A stretch of 64,000 nucleotides of DNA from Parapristionchus giblindavisi (Eukaryota > Nematoda > Chromadorea > Rhabditida > Diplogasteridae). The DNA lies in contig CALSFV010000219.1 in NCBI GenBank assembly GCA_943737045.1, forward strand, positions 868,001-932,000, written 5' to 3'. Under the pieces are notes generated by a model. It searched no databases. It saw nothing but the letters and a program-made list of their open reading frames with translations, and was not told the DNA's origin. Positions 49,564 to 60,500 of this stretch are shown piece by piece. Numbering within the stretch: position 1 is the stretch's first letter; every line of letters begins with the position of its first letter. Made by a program: the position numbers and the translations under genes.

Positions 49564-52537
49564 AACTGAAGTGTAGATTATTCAGAATTTTTTGCTCTTT
49601 CACGTGGTATATGCTACGATAAGTTTCGATAAAGCATTGACATGTCACGAATTCTTTATTGCCAAAAATGCATAATTCAATTTTGTTAATTCGGCTTAAG
49701 TGCCCGTTGTTCAACATGGGAACGAGCAAAATACTCAGAATTTTTTGCTCTTTCGTTTGGTATATGACACGCTGGGTCTAGCAGAAAATATTTCATGTCA
49801 GGTATTGTTTTGGTCTTATCAGAGTGAAAGCTACTTTTGTACTTTGGGCATTGTGGAATCAACACAAGATTACAGTTTGACATGAACTGAAGTGTAGATT
49901 ATTCAGAATTTTTTGCTCTTTCACGTGGTATATGCTACGATAAGTTTCGATTAAATATTGGCGTGTCACGAATTCTTTAATGCTAAAAATGCATGGTTCA
50001 ATGTTTTTAATTCGGCTGAAGTGGCCGTTGTTCAACATGGGAACGTGCAAAATACTCAGAATTTTTTGCTCTTTCGTTTGGTATATGACACGCTGGGTCT
50101 AGCCGAAAATTTTTCATGTGAGGTATTCTTTTGCTCTTATCAGAGTGAAAGCTACTTTTGTACTTTGGGCATTGTGGAATCAACACAAGATTACAGTTTG
50201 ACATGAACTGAAGTGTAGATTATTCAGAATTTTTTGCTCTTTCACGTGGTATATGCTACAATAAGTTTAGATTAAATATTGGCGTGTCACGAATTCTTTA
50301 TTGCCAAAAATGCATAATTCAATTTTGTTAATTCGGCTTAAGTGCCCGTTGTTCAACATGGGAACGAGCAAAATACTCAGAATTTTTTGCTCTTTCGTTT
50401 GGTATATGACACGCTGGGTCTAGCAGAAAATATTTCATGTCAGGTATTGTTTTGGTCTTATCAGAGTGAAAGCTACTTTTGTACTTTGGGCATTGTGGAA
50501 TCAACACAAGGTTACAGTTTGACATGAACTGAAGTGTAGATTATTCAGAATTTTTTGCTCTTTCACGTGGTATATGCTACGATAAGTTTCGATTAAATAT
50601 TGGCGTGTCACGAATTCTTTAATGCTAAAAATGCATGGTTCAATGTTGTTAATTCGGCTGAAGTGGCCGTTGTTCAACATGGGAACGTGCAAAATACTCA
50701 GAGTTTTGTGCTCTTTCGTTTGGTATATGACACGCTGGGTCTAGCAGAAAATTTTTCATGTGAGGTATTCTTTTGCTCTTATCAGAGTGAAAGCTACTTT
50801 TGTACTTTGGGCATTGTGGAATCAACACAAGATTACAGTTTGACATGAACTGAAGTGTAGATTATTCAGAATTTTTTGCTCTTTCACGTGGTATATGCTA
50901 CGATAAGTTTAGATTAAATATTGGCGTGTCACGAATTCTTTAATGCTAAAAATGCATGGTTCAATGTTGTTAATTCGGCTGAAGTGGCCGTTGTTCAACA
51001 TGGGAACGTGCAAAATACTCAGAATTTTGTGCTCTTTCGTTTGGTATATGACACGCTGGGTCTAGCAGAAAATTTTTCATGTGAGGTATTCTTTTGCTCT
51101 TATCAGAGTGAAAGCTACTTTTGTACTTTGGGCATTGTGGAATCAACACAAGATTACAGTTTGACATGAACTGAAGTGTAGATTATTCAGAATTTTTTGC
51201 TCTTTCACGTGGTATATGCTACGATAAGTTTAGATTAAATATTGGCGTGTCACGAATTCTTTAATGCTAAAAATGCATGGTTCAATGTTGTTAATTCGGC
51301 TGAAGTGGCCGTTGTTCAACATGGGAACGTGCAAAATACTCAGAATTTTTTGCTCTTTCGTTTGGTATATGACACGCTGGGTCTAGCCGAAAATTTTTCA
51401 TGTGAGGTATTCTTTTGCTCTTATCAGAGTGAAAGCTACTTTTGTACTTTGGGCATTGTGGAATCAACACAAGATTACAGTTTGACATGAACTGAAGTGT
51501 AGATTATTCAGAATTTTTTGCTCTTTCACGTGGTATATGCTACAATAAGTTTAGATTAAATATTGGCGTGTCACGAATTCTTTATTGCCAAAAATGCATA
51601 ATTCAATTTTGTTAATTCGGCTTAAGTGCCCGTTGTTCAACATGGGAACGAGCAAAATACTCAGAATTTTTTGCTCTTTCGTTTGGTATATGACACGCTG
51701 GGTCTAGCAGAAAATATTTCATGTCAGGTATTGTTTTGGTCTTATCAGAGTGAAAGCTACTTTTGTACTTTGGGCATTGTGGAATCAACACAAGGTTACA
51801 GTTTGACATGAACTGAAGTGTAGATTATTCAGAATTTTTTGCTCTTTCACGTGGTATATGCTACGATAAGTTTAGATTAAATATTGGCGTGTCACGAATT
51901 CTTTAATGCTAAAAATGCATGGTTCAATGTTGTTAATTCGGCTGAAGTGCCCGTTGTTCAACATGGGAACGAGCAAAATACTCAGAATTTTTGCTCTTTC
52001 GTTTGGTATATGACACGCTGGGTCTAGCAGAAAATATTTCATGTCAGGTATTGTTTTGGTCTTATCAGAGTGAAAGCTACTTTTGTACTTTGGGCATTGT
52101 GGAATCAACACAAGGTTACAGTTTGACATGAACTGAAGTGTAGATTATTCAGAATTTTTTGCTCTTTCACGTGGTATATGCTACGATAAGTTTAGATTAA
52201 ATATTGGCGTGTCACGAATTCTTTAATGCTAAAAATGCATGGTTCAATGTTGTTAATTCGGCTGAAGTGGCCGTTGTTCAACATGGGAACGTGCAAAATA
52301 CTCAGAATTTTTTGCTCTTTCGTTTGGTATATGACACGCTGGGTCTAGCCGAAAATTTTTCATGTGAGGTATTCTTTTGCTCTTATCAGAGTGAAAGCTA
52401 CTTTTGTACTTTGGGCATTGTGGAATCAACACAAGATTACAGTTTGACATGAATTGAAGTGTAGATTATTCAGAATTTTTTGCTCTTTCACGTGGTATAT
52501 GCTACAATAAGTTTAGATTAAATATTGGCGTGTCACG

Positions 52538-52546
52538 AATTCTTTA
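52538..52546. repeat. Target-site duplication of the retrotransposon, left copy
   Basis: aattcttta, matching 55675-55683. It is ordinary monomer sequence here (cacgaattcttta) and the last satellite before the insertion. Confidence 0.88.
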
Positions 52547-52593
52547 CTTACTTAGATACTTAGACGTCCAGTTGTCGGCTGAGGGCGAAGCCC
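52547..52593 (-). other. Retrotransposon 3' UTR and tandem-repeat tail
   Basis: 47 bp after the TAA stop. On the minus strand a hairpin (AGGGC and GCCCT, 52582-52594, 3-nt loop) abuts the stop codon. The last bases, 52547-52564, are two copies of TCTAAGTA followed by AG. Short terminal repeats in place of poly(A) are characteristic of RTE elements and serve in priming of reverse transcription. Confidence 0.75.
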
Positions 52594-55500
52594 TTAGCGC
52601 TGGATACACGTCTTCCAGAGTGTGCGGTCTTGAGCGGTAGTTGACCAGTGTTTATGCGGGATATCGAGGCGTTTGAAGCAGTCGCTCCAGCGGGTGGCTG
52701 GGCGGCCGAGTGTCCTTTTCACGTCTCTTGGGTACCATGTCGTGACCCTCGTCGTCCATCGATCGTCATTCCTCCTCATCACGTGTCCTGCCCATCGATG
52801 TTTCGCTCCCCTCGCGTATTCGACAGCGTCGCGAATCCCGGATTCTCTCCTCATATCGTCGCTCCGAAGTCCTTGCTCCCATTGGCTCCTTCTGCTGTGT
52901 CCGAGCAGTGATCTCTCGATGGCACGCTGAGCTCTCGTGAGGGAGGTCGTCGTTCCTTTGTTGTCGGCCCAAGATTCGGCTCCGTAGCAGGGGGCAGGGA
53001 GGACTGTCGAGTTGAAGAGGTGCGCACGCAGTTCTCTATCCTTCACCAATCTCGCTGCGTCTTTGATGGATCCGAATGCGGCCCCTGCTGCGCTTCTTCT
53101 CCTTGCGAGTTCGGGTTTGAGGTCGAGGTCCATTGCGAGTCTGCGTCCTAGATAGATGTAGCTGTCAGTCTCCTTGAGGTCCGTTCCTTGTAGGGAGATT
53201 GGATCGGAGATGGCGAAGGCGTTTCGCATGACTTCGGTCTTCGATCGGTTGATGCTGAGACCGATCTTCTGTCCGGCTTGGTCGAGCGCGGTTAGCATCT
53301 CCTGCATCTCGGATGTTGTGTGGCTGAGTAGGAGGATGTCGTCTGCGAATCGAAGGTTGGATAGTCGCTTGCCGTCGATTGATATTCCTTTCTTCTCCCA
53401 GTCCAGGTTCCTCATCGCGTGTTCCAGTGCCGTCGAGAAGAGTTTGGGTGAGATGGTGTCTCCTTGTCGTACTCCTTTACCGATTGGGATCTCGATATCT
53501 CTGTGGAAGAGTCGGATAGTGGAGGTGGTGTTAGTGTTGCATTTCTCCAGGATGTTAATGTATCCGTGCTGGACTCCGGCTTCGACCAGTGAGTTGTACA
53601 CTCCGTTAAGTTCAACAGAGTCGAACGCTTTCGTGTAGTCGACGAAGACGAGGATCAGTGGGATTTTGTATTCCTTGCATCTCTCGATGATCTGTGTCGC
53701 CGTGTGTATGTGATCCATACATCCGTAGCTCCTCCTGAATCCTGCCTGCTCCACTGGCTGGTACTCGTCGAGCGTGCGCTCTAGTCGGTTGAGGACGACC
53801 TTCGTGAAGATCTTGTAGATCTGGGACAGCAGTGTGATGGGTCGATAGTTCTTTATGTCGGCGCAGTCTCCCTTTTTGAAGATAAGGACGGTCCGGGAGG
53901 TCCTCCACTGATTGGGAATCTCTTCTTCGGCGAGGTATCGGTTGAATTTTCTGGCGAGGAGCGCGTGGAGGTGGTGGCCGCCAGCCTTGAGGAGGTCGCT
54001 CGTGATCTTATCCGGGCCAGAAGCTGTCTTCGACTTCAGTGAGCCGATGGCGTGGCGGATTTCTTGTGGGAGGATTGGAGGCATTGGCTCTTGGGTCGGG
54101 GTAGGAGTACGGGGGACTGGCGTGTTGGACTTGTAGAGCTCCGTGTAGAAGTCTTTGGTGATCTTCTCAATCTCTTCTCGGGATGTTCTGGGGACTCCAC
54201 TGGGGTCTCGAAGAACTGTCATCACAGATCTCGTGTCCGCCATGTCTCGTCTGCATCGCCGAATGCTCGCGTGTTTCTCCGCTGCGTCGACCAGTTTGGT
54301 GTCCTTGTATCTTCTGAGAGGTTCCGTGGTGGCGATTCGACAGAGCTTGTTGATCGTGGCCCTTTCGATGTTGGTGGACTTCGGGTCTTGCATGATTCTT
54401 CCGCGGTCTTTGAGGAGGCTTCGGGTTCTATCGTCGAATCTTCTCTCGATCCGTGATGTGGGAGGAGCGGTTGCTCGGGCTACACAGTGGAGAAGGCCAT
54501 GGACGAGTGCGTCATAGTCCTCGTTACGGTCGGGATGCTCGGTCCAATCGTGTATCCCGATTGACAGGTCGAGGAGTTCTTTGTTGTAGACGGGCGCGGG
54601 TCGAGGGGGAGGCCGGTGGGTGTCTTTCTTCATCATTTTCTCTCGAAGGTGGAGCTTGGCTCTCAAGAGGCGGTGGTCCGATCCAGTGGAGAATCCTGGG
54701 ACGACAGTCACATCGAAGAGTGCCCATCGCCTGTTGGTGAGGATATGGTCGAGTTCCTTGTGTGTGTGTCCGTTTGGACTCTCCCAAGTCCATCTGGATG
54801 AAGTTGGCTTCTTGAAGATGCTGTTCCCGTGGAATAGGTGACATCCTTCCATGAGGTCGATCACTCGCTCTCCGTTGTCGTTCGTTCTATCCGATCCATG
54901 GGGTCCTACTCGCGTGTTCGATGCGTGGCTGGCCAGTGTCGCGTTCAGGTCACCGGCGATGATCTTGTAGTAGGCCTTCTCGTTACGGATCTCCTTCTCG
55001 AGTAATTCGTAGAACGACTCCTTTTCCGTGTCCGAGTCGCAGTCCGTGGGGGCGTACGCGCAGAAGATGGCCATCTTCGAGTGACGCATCTTCAGTACGA
55101 TTTTGGCCAGTCGGGCGGTGTATACCGAAAAGCTGTCGACGAGCTTCTCGATGGAGCGATGGACAAGGAATCCTACTCCTCCGATGTTCTTGTTGTCGAC
55201 CTTGGCTCCAATGATGAGGAGATCTCCGTTAGCTGTCTTCTTCGTGTACTCCGCACGTGCCTTCGTCTCTTGCAGACAGATCACGTCGTATCTGAGCTTC
55301 TCTGTCGTTTCGAGGAGAACACGAAGGTCTGCTTCTGAGCTGATGGTTCGGCAGTTGTACGTGGCGACGAAGAAGCAATCGTGATGGCGGGGGGTCTTTG
55401 GTTGGTCGTGTGTACTTGTGTTCCTGCGGCAGTTTTGGTCTACAGGTCCCTTCGGGGATCCGGGGCTTCCAGTACACGTGGTGCTCCTTCTCCCTTCTGT

Positions 55501-55626
55501 GCCGCTCCGGACCCTCTTCTTTGTGCGTGTTGCAGCGGTGTTGGGTGAACCGGCGTCGGGGTTGCTAGCCCATGGACGTCGATGCCGCCTACGTTGGCCG
55601 GAGTGCGAGTGCAGTGCAGTGCTCAC
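52594..55626 (-). CDS. RTE-clade endonuclease-reverse transcriptase (ORF2-like)
   Basis: Enzyme of target-primed reverse transcription: it nicks the genomic target and copies the element RNA from the exposed end. Residues 1-80 are basic and Ser/Pro/Thr-rich without a recognised domain. Residues ~85-325 are an apurinic-type endonuclease/phosphatase domain: ATYNCRT (N91), CLQET (E120), AYAPT, AGDLNA (D226, N228), ELDHIL and the catalytic GSDH (316-318). Residues ~520-800 are the reverse transcriptase: SGPDKI, NYRPITLL, QAGFRR, FVDYTKAFDS (D663), GVRQGDTISPKLF and FADD (760-763, both catalytic aspartates), then GLSINRSKTEVM. The C-terminal part has HRWAGHVMRRNDDRW and GRPATRW, typical of RTE proteins. 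Length of ~1,010 aa fits the clade. No stop or frameshift interrupts it. The listed start is a GTG at 55624-55626, three codons inside an upstream in-frame TGA (55630-55632). There is no in-frame ATG until residue 180 (55087-55089), within the endonuclease domain, so the true start is unresolved. Confidence 0.93.
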   Translation of the reverse strand: MSTALHSHSGQRRRHRRPWASNPDAGSPNTAATRTKKRVRSGTEGRRSTTCTGSPGSPKGPVDQNCRRNTSTHDQPKTPRHHDCFFVATYNCRTISSEADLRVLLETTEKLRYDVICLQETKARAEYTKKTANGDLLIIGAKVDNKNIGGVGFLVHRSIEKLVDSFSVYTARLAKIVLKMRHSKMAIFCAYAPTDCDSDTEKESFYELLEKEIRNEKAYYKIIAGDLNATLASHASNTRVGPHGSDRTNDNGERVIDLMEGCHLFHGNSIFKKPTSSRWTWESPNGHTHKELDHILTNRRWALFDVTVVPGFSTGSDHRLLRAKLHLREKMMKKDTHRPPPRPAPVYNKELLDLSIGIHDWTEHPDRNEDYDALVHGLLHCVARATAPPTSRIERRFDDRTRSLLKDRGRIMQDPKSTNIERATINKLCRIATTEPLRRYKDTKLVDAAEKHASIRRCRRDMADTRSVMTVLRDPSGVPRTSREEIEKITKDFYTELYKSNTPVPRTPTPTQEPMPPILPQEIRHAIGSLKSKTASGPDKITSDLLKAGGHHLHALLARKFNRYLAEEEIPNQWRTSRTVLIFKKGDCADIKNYRPITLLSQIYKIFTKVVLNRLERTLDEYQPVEQAGFRRSYGCMDHIHTATQIIERCKEYKIPLILVFVDYTKAFDSVELNGVYNSLVEAGVQHGYINILEKCNTNTTSTIRLFHRDIEIPIGKGVRQGDTISPKLFSTALEHAMRNLDWEKKGISIDGKRLSNLRFADDILLLSHTTSEMQEMLTALDQAGQKIGLSINRSKTEVMRNAFAISDPISLQGTDLKETDSYIYLGRRLAMDLDLKPELARRRSAAGAAFGSIKDAARLVKDRELRAHLFNSTVLPAPCYGAESWADNKGTTTSLTRAQRAIERSLLGHSRRSQWEQGLRSDDMRRESGIRDAVEYARGAKHRWAGHVMRRNDDRWTTRVTTWYPRDVKRTLGRPATRWSDCFKRLDIPHKHWSTTAQDRTLWKTCIQR

Positions 55627-55674
55627 CGTTCACCCCCTTAACACGGTGAGGTGTAGGTCGGACTTTAGGGGGGA
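55627..55674 (-). promoter_or_regulatory. Retrotransposon 5' leader with interleaved inverted repeats
   Basis: 48 bp between the target duplication and the frame. A perfect 8-bp inverted repeat (CTCACCGT 55622-55629 and ACGGTGAG 55643-55650, 13-bp loop) covers the proposed GTG start. A second pairing joins CCCCCTTAA (55633-55641) to TTTAGGGGG at the element terminus (55664-55672) with one mismatch. Because the pairs interleave, the RNA could form a pseudoknot. RTE elements in other animals are known to carry 5' HDV-like ribozymes or structured promoters. I cannot place the full HDV fold here, so only the pairing potential is claimed. No ATG occurs in this leader. Confidence 0.5.
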
Positions 55675-55683
55675 AATTCTTTA
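55675..55683. repeat. Target-site duplication of the retrotransposon, right copy
   Basis: aattcttta immediately after the 5' end of the element (ggggggaa), matching 52538-52546. Confidence 0.88.
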
Positions 55684-55750
55684 ATGCTAAAAATGCATGG
55701 TTCAATGTTGTTAATTCTTTAATGCTAAAAATGCATGGTTCAATGTTGTT
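55675..55750. repeat. 38-bp tandem duplication at the retrotransposon 5' junction
   Basis: The 38 bp starting aattctttaatgct at 55675 are repeated at once from 55713 before the monomer carries on into ttcggctgg. Ordinary monomers have one copy. The copy edge is the word aattc, which occurs twice in the monomer (gaattcttt and ttaattcgg). Repair or template switching on that microhomology during integration would explain it. Confidence 0.85.
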
Positions 55751-56268
55751 AATTCGGCTGGAGCGGCCGTTGTTCAACAGGGAACGTTGCAAAATACTCA
55801 GAATTTTTTGCTCTTTCGTTTGGTATATGACACGCTGGGTCTAGCAGAAAATTTTTCATGTGAGGTATTCTTTTGCTCTTATCAGAGTGAAAGCTACTTT
55901 TGTACTTTGGACATTGTGGAATCAACACAAGATTACAGTTTGACATGAACTGAAGTGTAGATTATTCAGAATTTTTTGCTCTTTCACGTGGTATATGCTA
56001 CGATAAGTTTAGATTAAATATTGGCGTGTCACGAATTCTTTAATGCTAAAAATGCATGGTTCAATGTTGTTAATTCGGCTGAAGTGGCCGTTGTTCAACA
56101 TGGGAACGTGCAAAATACTCAGAATTTTTTGCTCTTTCGTTTGGTATATGACACGCTGGGTCTAGCTGAAAATTTTTCATGTGAGGTATTCTTTTGCTCT
56201 TATCAGAGTGAAAGCTACTTTTGTACTTTGGGCATTGTGGAATCAACACAAGATTACAGTTTGACATG

Positions 56269-57552
56269 AACTGAAGTGTAAATTATTCAGAATTTTTTGC
56301 TCTTTCACGTGGTATATGCTACGATAAGTTTCGATAAAGCATTGACATGTCACGAATTCTTTATTGCCAAAAATGCATGGTTCAATGTTGTTAATTCGGC
56401 TGAAGTGGCCGTTCTTCAACATGGGAACGTGCAAAATACTCAGAATTTTTTGCTCTTTCGTTTGGTATATGACACGCTGGGTCTAGCCGAAAATTTTTCA
56501 TGTGAGGTATTCTTTTGCTCTTATCAGAGTGAAAGCTACTTTTGTACTTTGGGCATTGTGGAATCAACACAAGATTACAGTTTGACATGAACTGAAGTGT
56601 AAATTATTCAGAATTTTTTGCTCTTTCACGTGGTATATGCTACGATAAGTTTCGATAAAGCATTGACATGTCACGAATTCTTTATTGCCAAAAATGCATG
56701 GTTCAATGTTGTTAATTCGGCTGAAGTGGCCGTTCTTCAACATGGGAACGTGCAAAATACTCAGAATTTTTTGCTCTTTCGTTTGGTATATGACACGCTG
56801 GGTCTAGCAGAAAATTTTTCATGTCAGGTATTCTTTTGGTCTTATCAGAGTGAAAGCTACTTTTGTACTTTGGGCATTGTGGAATCAACACAAGATTACA
56901 GTTTGACATGAACTGAAGTGTAAATTATTCAGAATTTTTTGCTCTTTCACGTGGTATATGCTACGATAAGTTTCGATAAAGCATTGACATGTCACGAATT
57001 CTTTATTGCCAAAAATGCATGGTTCAATGTTGTTAATTCGGCTGAAGTGGCCGTTCTTCAACATGGGAACGTGCAAAATACTCAGAATTTTTTGCTCTTT
57101 CGTTTGGTATATGACACGCTGGGTCTAGCCGAAAATTTTTCATGTGAGGTATTCTTTTGCTCTTATCAGAGTGAAAGCTACTTTTGTACTTTGGGCATTG
57201 TGGAATCAACACAAGATTACAGTTTGACATGAACTGAAGTGTAAATTATTCAGAATTTTTTGCTCTTTCACGTGGTATATGCTACGATAAGTTTCGATAA
57301 AGCATTGACATGTCACGAATTCTTTATTGCCAAAAATGCATGGTTCAATGTTGTTAATTCGGCTGAAGTGGCCGTTCTTCAACATGGGAACGTGCAAAAT
57401 ACTCAGAATTTTTTGCTCTTTCGTTTGGTATATGACACGCTGGGTCTAGCAGAAAATTTTTCATGTCAGGTATTCTTTTGCTCTTATCAGAGTGAAAGCT
57501 ACTTTTGTACTTTGGGCATTGTGGAATCAACACAAAATTACAGTTTGACATG
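56269..57552. repeat. 642-bp dimeric higher-order repeat, two copies
   Basis: E' and E monomers alternate at 56269-56910 and 56911-57552. All four carry cgttcttcaac and cattgacatgtc with atgcatggttc, and they differ in the second half (gccgaaaat..gtgagg versus gcagaaaat..gtcagg). The same E/E' pair occurs left of the retrotransposon at 47.3-47.9 and 48.9-49.5 kb. Confidence 0.82.
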
Positions 57553-60500
57553 AACTGAAGTGTAGATTATTCAGAATTTTTTGCTCTTTCACGTGGTATA
57601 TGCTACGATAAGTTTAGATTAAATATTGGCGTGTCACGAATTCTTTAATGCTAAAAATGCATGGTTCAATGTTGCTAATTCGGCTGGAGCGGCCGTTGTT
57701 CAACATGGGAACGTGCAAAATACTCAGAATTTTTTGCTCTTTCGTTTGGTATATGACACGCTGGGTCTAGCAGAAAATTATTCATGTCAGGTATTGTTTT
57801 GGTCTTATCGGAGTGAAAGCTACTTTTGTACTTTGGGCATTGTGGAATCAACACAAGATTACAGTTTGACATGAACTGAAGTGTAGATTATTCAGAATTT
57901 TTTGCTCTTTCACGTGGTATATGCTACGATAAGTTTAGATTAAATATTAGCATGTGACGAATTCTTTAACGCCAAAAATGCATGGTTCAATGTTGTTAAT
58001 TCGGCTGAAGTGGCCGTTGTTCAACATGGGAACGTGCAAAATACTCAGAATTTTTTGCTCTTTCGTTTGGTATATGACACGCTGGGTCTAGCAGAAAATT
58101 TTTCATGTCAGGTATTCTTTTGGTCTTATCAGAGTGAAAGCTACTTTTGTACTTTGGGCATTGTGGAATCAACACAAAATTACAGTTTGACATGAACTGA
58201 AGTGTAGATTATTCATAATTTTTTGCTCTTTCACGTGGTATATGCTACGATAAGTTTAGATTAAATATTGGCGTGTCACGAATTCTTTAATGCTAAAAAT
58301 GCATGGTTCAATGTTGTTAATTCGGCTGGAGCGGCCGTTGTTCAACATGGAACGTTGCAAAATACTCAGAATTTTTTGCTCTTTCGTTTGGTATATGACA
58401 CGCTGGGTCTAGCAGAAAATTTTTCATGTCAGGTATACTTTTGGTCTTATCAGAGTGAAAGCTACTTTTGTACTTTGGGCATTGTGGAATCAACACAAGA
58501 TAACAGTTTGACATGAACTGAAGTGTAGATTATTCAGAATTTTTTGCTCTTTCACGTGGTATATGCTACGATAAGTTTCGATAAAGCATTGACATGTCAC
58601 GAATTCTTTATTGCCAAAAATGCATAATTCAATTTTGTAAATTCGGCTGAAGTGCCCGTTGTTCAACATGGGAACGAGCAAAATACTCAGAATTTTTTGC
58701 TCTTTCGTTTGGTATATGACACACTGGGTCTAGCAGAAAATTATTCATGTCAGGTATTGTTTTGGTCTTATCGGAGTGAAAGCTACTTTTGTACTTTGGG
58801 CATTGTGGAATCAACACAAGATTACAGTTTGACATGAACTGAAGTGTAGATTATTCAGAATTTTTTGCTCTTTCACGTGGTATATGCTACGATAAGTTTA
58901 GATTAAATATTGGCGTGTCACGAATTCTTTAATGCTAAAAATGCATGGTTCAATGTTGCTAATTCGGCTGGAGCGGCCGTTGTTCAACATGGAACGTTGC
59001 AAAATACTCAGAATTTTTTGCTCTTTCGTTTGGTATATGACACGCTGGGTCTAGCAGAAAATTTTTCATGCCAGGTATACTTTTGGTCTTATCGGAGTGA
59101 AAGCTACTTTTGTACTTTGGGCATTGTGGAATCAACACAAGATTACAGTTTGACATGAACTGAAGTGTAGATTATTCAGAATTTTTTGCTCTTTCACGTG
59201 GTATATGCTACGATAAGTTTAGATTAAATATTAGCATGTGACGAATTCTTTAACGCCAAAAATGCATGGTTCAATGTTGTTAATTCGGCTGAAGTGGCCG
59301 TTGTTCAACATGGGAACGTGCAAAATACTCAGAATTTTTTGCTCTTTCGTTTGGTATATGACACGCTGGGTCTAGCAGAAAATTTTTCATGTCAGGTATT
59401 CTTTTGGTCTTATCAGAGTGAAAGCTACTTTTGTACTTTTGGCATTGTGGTATCAACACAAGGTTACAGTTTGACATGAACTGAAGTGTAGATTATTCAG
59501 AAGTTTTTGCTCTTTCACGTGGTATATGCTACGATAAGTTTAGATTAAATATTGGCGTGTCACGAATTCTTTAATGCTAAAAATGCATGGTTCAATGTTG
59601 TTAATTCGGCTGGAGCGGCCGTTGTTCAACATGGAACGTTGCAAAATACTCAGAATTTTTTGCTCTTTCGTTTGGTATATGACACGCTGGGTCTAGCAGA
59701 AAATTTTTCATGTCAGGTATACTTTTGGTCTTATCAGAGTGAAAGCTACTTTTGTACTTTGGGCATTGTGGAATCAACACAAGATAACAGTTTGACATGA
59801 ACTGAAGTGTAGATTATTCAGAATTTTTTGCTCTTTCACGTGGTATATGCTACGATAAGTTTCGATAAAGCATTGACATGTCACGAATTCTTTATTGCCA
59901 AAAATGCATAATTCAATTTTGTAAATTCGGCTGGAGCGGCCGTTGTTCAACATGGAACGTTGCAAAATACTCAGAATTTTTTGCTCTTTCGTTTGGTATA
60001 TGACACGCTGGGTCTAGCAGAAAATTTTTCATGTCAGGTATACTTTTGGTCTTATCAGAGTGAAAGCTACTTTTGTACTTTGGGCATTGTGGAATCAACA
60101 CAAGATAACAGTTTGACATGAACTGAAGTGTAGATTATTCAGAATTTTTTGCTCTTTCACGTGGTATATGCTACGATAAGTTTCGATAAAGCATTGACAT
60201 GTCACGAATTCTTTATTGCCAAAAATGCATAATTCAATTTTGTAAATTCGGCTGAAGTGCCCGTTGTTCAACATGGGAACGAGCAAAATACTCAGAATTT
60301 TTTGCTCTTTCGTTTGGTATATGACACGCTGGGTCTAGCAGAAAATTTTTCATGTCAGGTATTCTTTTGCTCTTATCAGAGTGAAAGCTACTTTTGTACT
60401 TTGGGCATTGTGGAATCAACACAAAATTACAGTTTGACATGAACTGAAGTGTAGATTATTCAGAATTTTTTGCTCTTTCACGTGGTATATGCTACGATAA

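Larger units (their letters stand above)
31366..52546. repeat. Satellite array, middle segment
   Basis: The same 321-bp satellite resumes in register after the small element and runs to the retrotransposon. All units are full length except for 1-bp changes: an extra T in the T run near 36425, and a T lost near 51990. Chimeric classes are common here, such as D in the first half with C in the second (32030-34800) or A with C (41900-43460). From about 47.4 kb a class with cgttcttcaacatg and tgtaaattattc appears (called E). No other sequence or gene is embedded. Confidence 0.97.
52547..55674 (-). mobile_element. RTE-type non-LTR retrotransposon, near or at full length
   Basis: A 3,128-bp GC-rich segment in AT-rich satellite, flanked by the 9-bp duplication aattcttta, lying on the minus strand. 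It has a 48-bp 5' leader, a single 1,010-codon frame for endonuclease plus reverse transcriptase, a 47-bp 3' untranslated region, and a tail of two TCTAAGTA repeats plus AG instead of poly(A). Small size, one main ORF, a very short 3' end and a microsatellite-like tail are established traits of the RTE clade (C. elegans RTE-1, BovB). The frame is uninterrupted and the target duplication perfect, so the insertion looks young. The register gain of 3,175 bp equals 3,128 + 9 + a 38-bp duplication at the right junction. Confidence 0.92.

Noticed and set aside
53174..53638. Plus-strand frames of 74-154 codons inside the retrotransposon
   Set aside because: They are antisense shadows of the GC-rich endonuclease-RT frame, with no recognisable domain.
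55571..55573. ATG as start of an ORF1
   Set aside because: It reads ATG GGC TAG: two codons, out of frame with the main ORF.
55560..55674. Hammerhead ribozyme at the retrotransposon 5' end
   Set aside because: The conserved CTGATGA and GAAA cores are absent on the coding strand.
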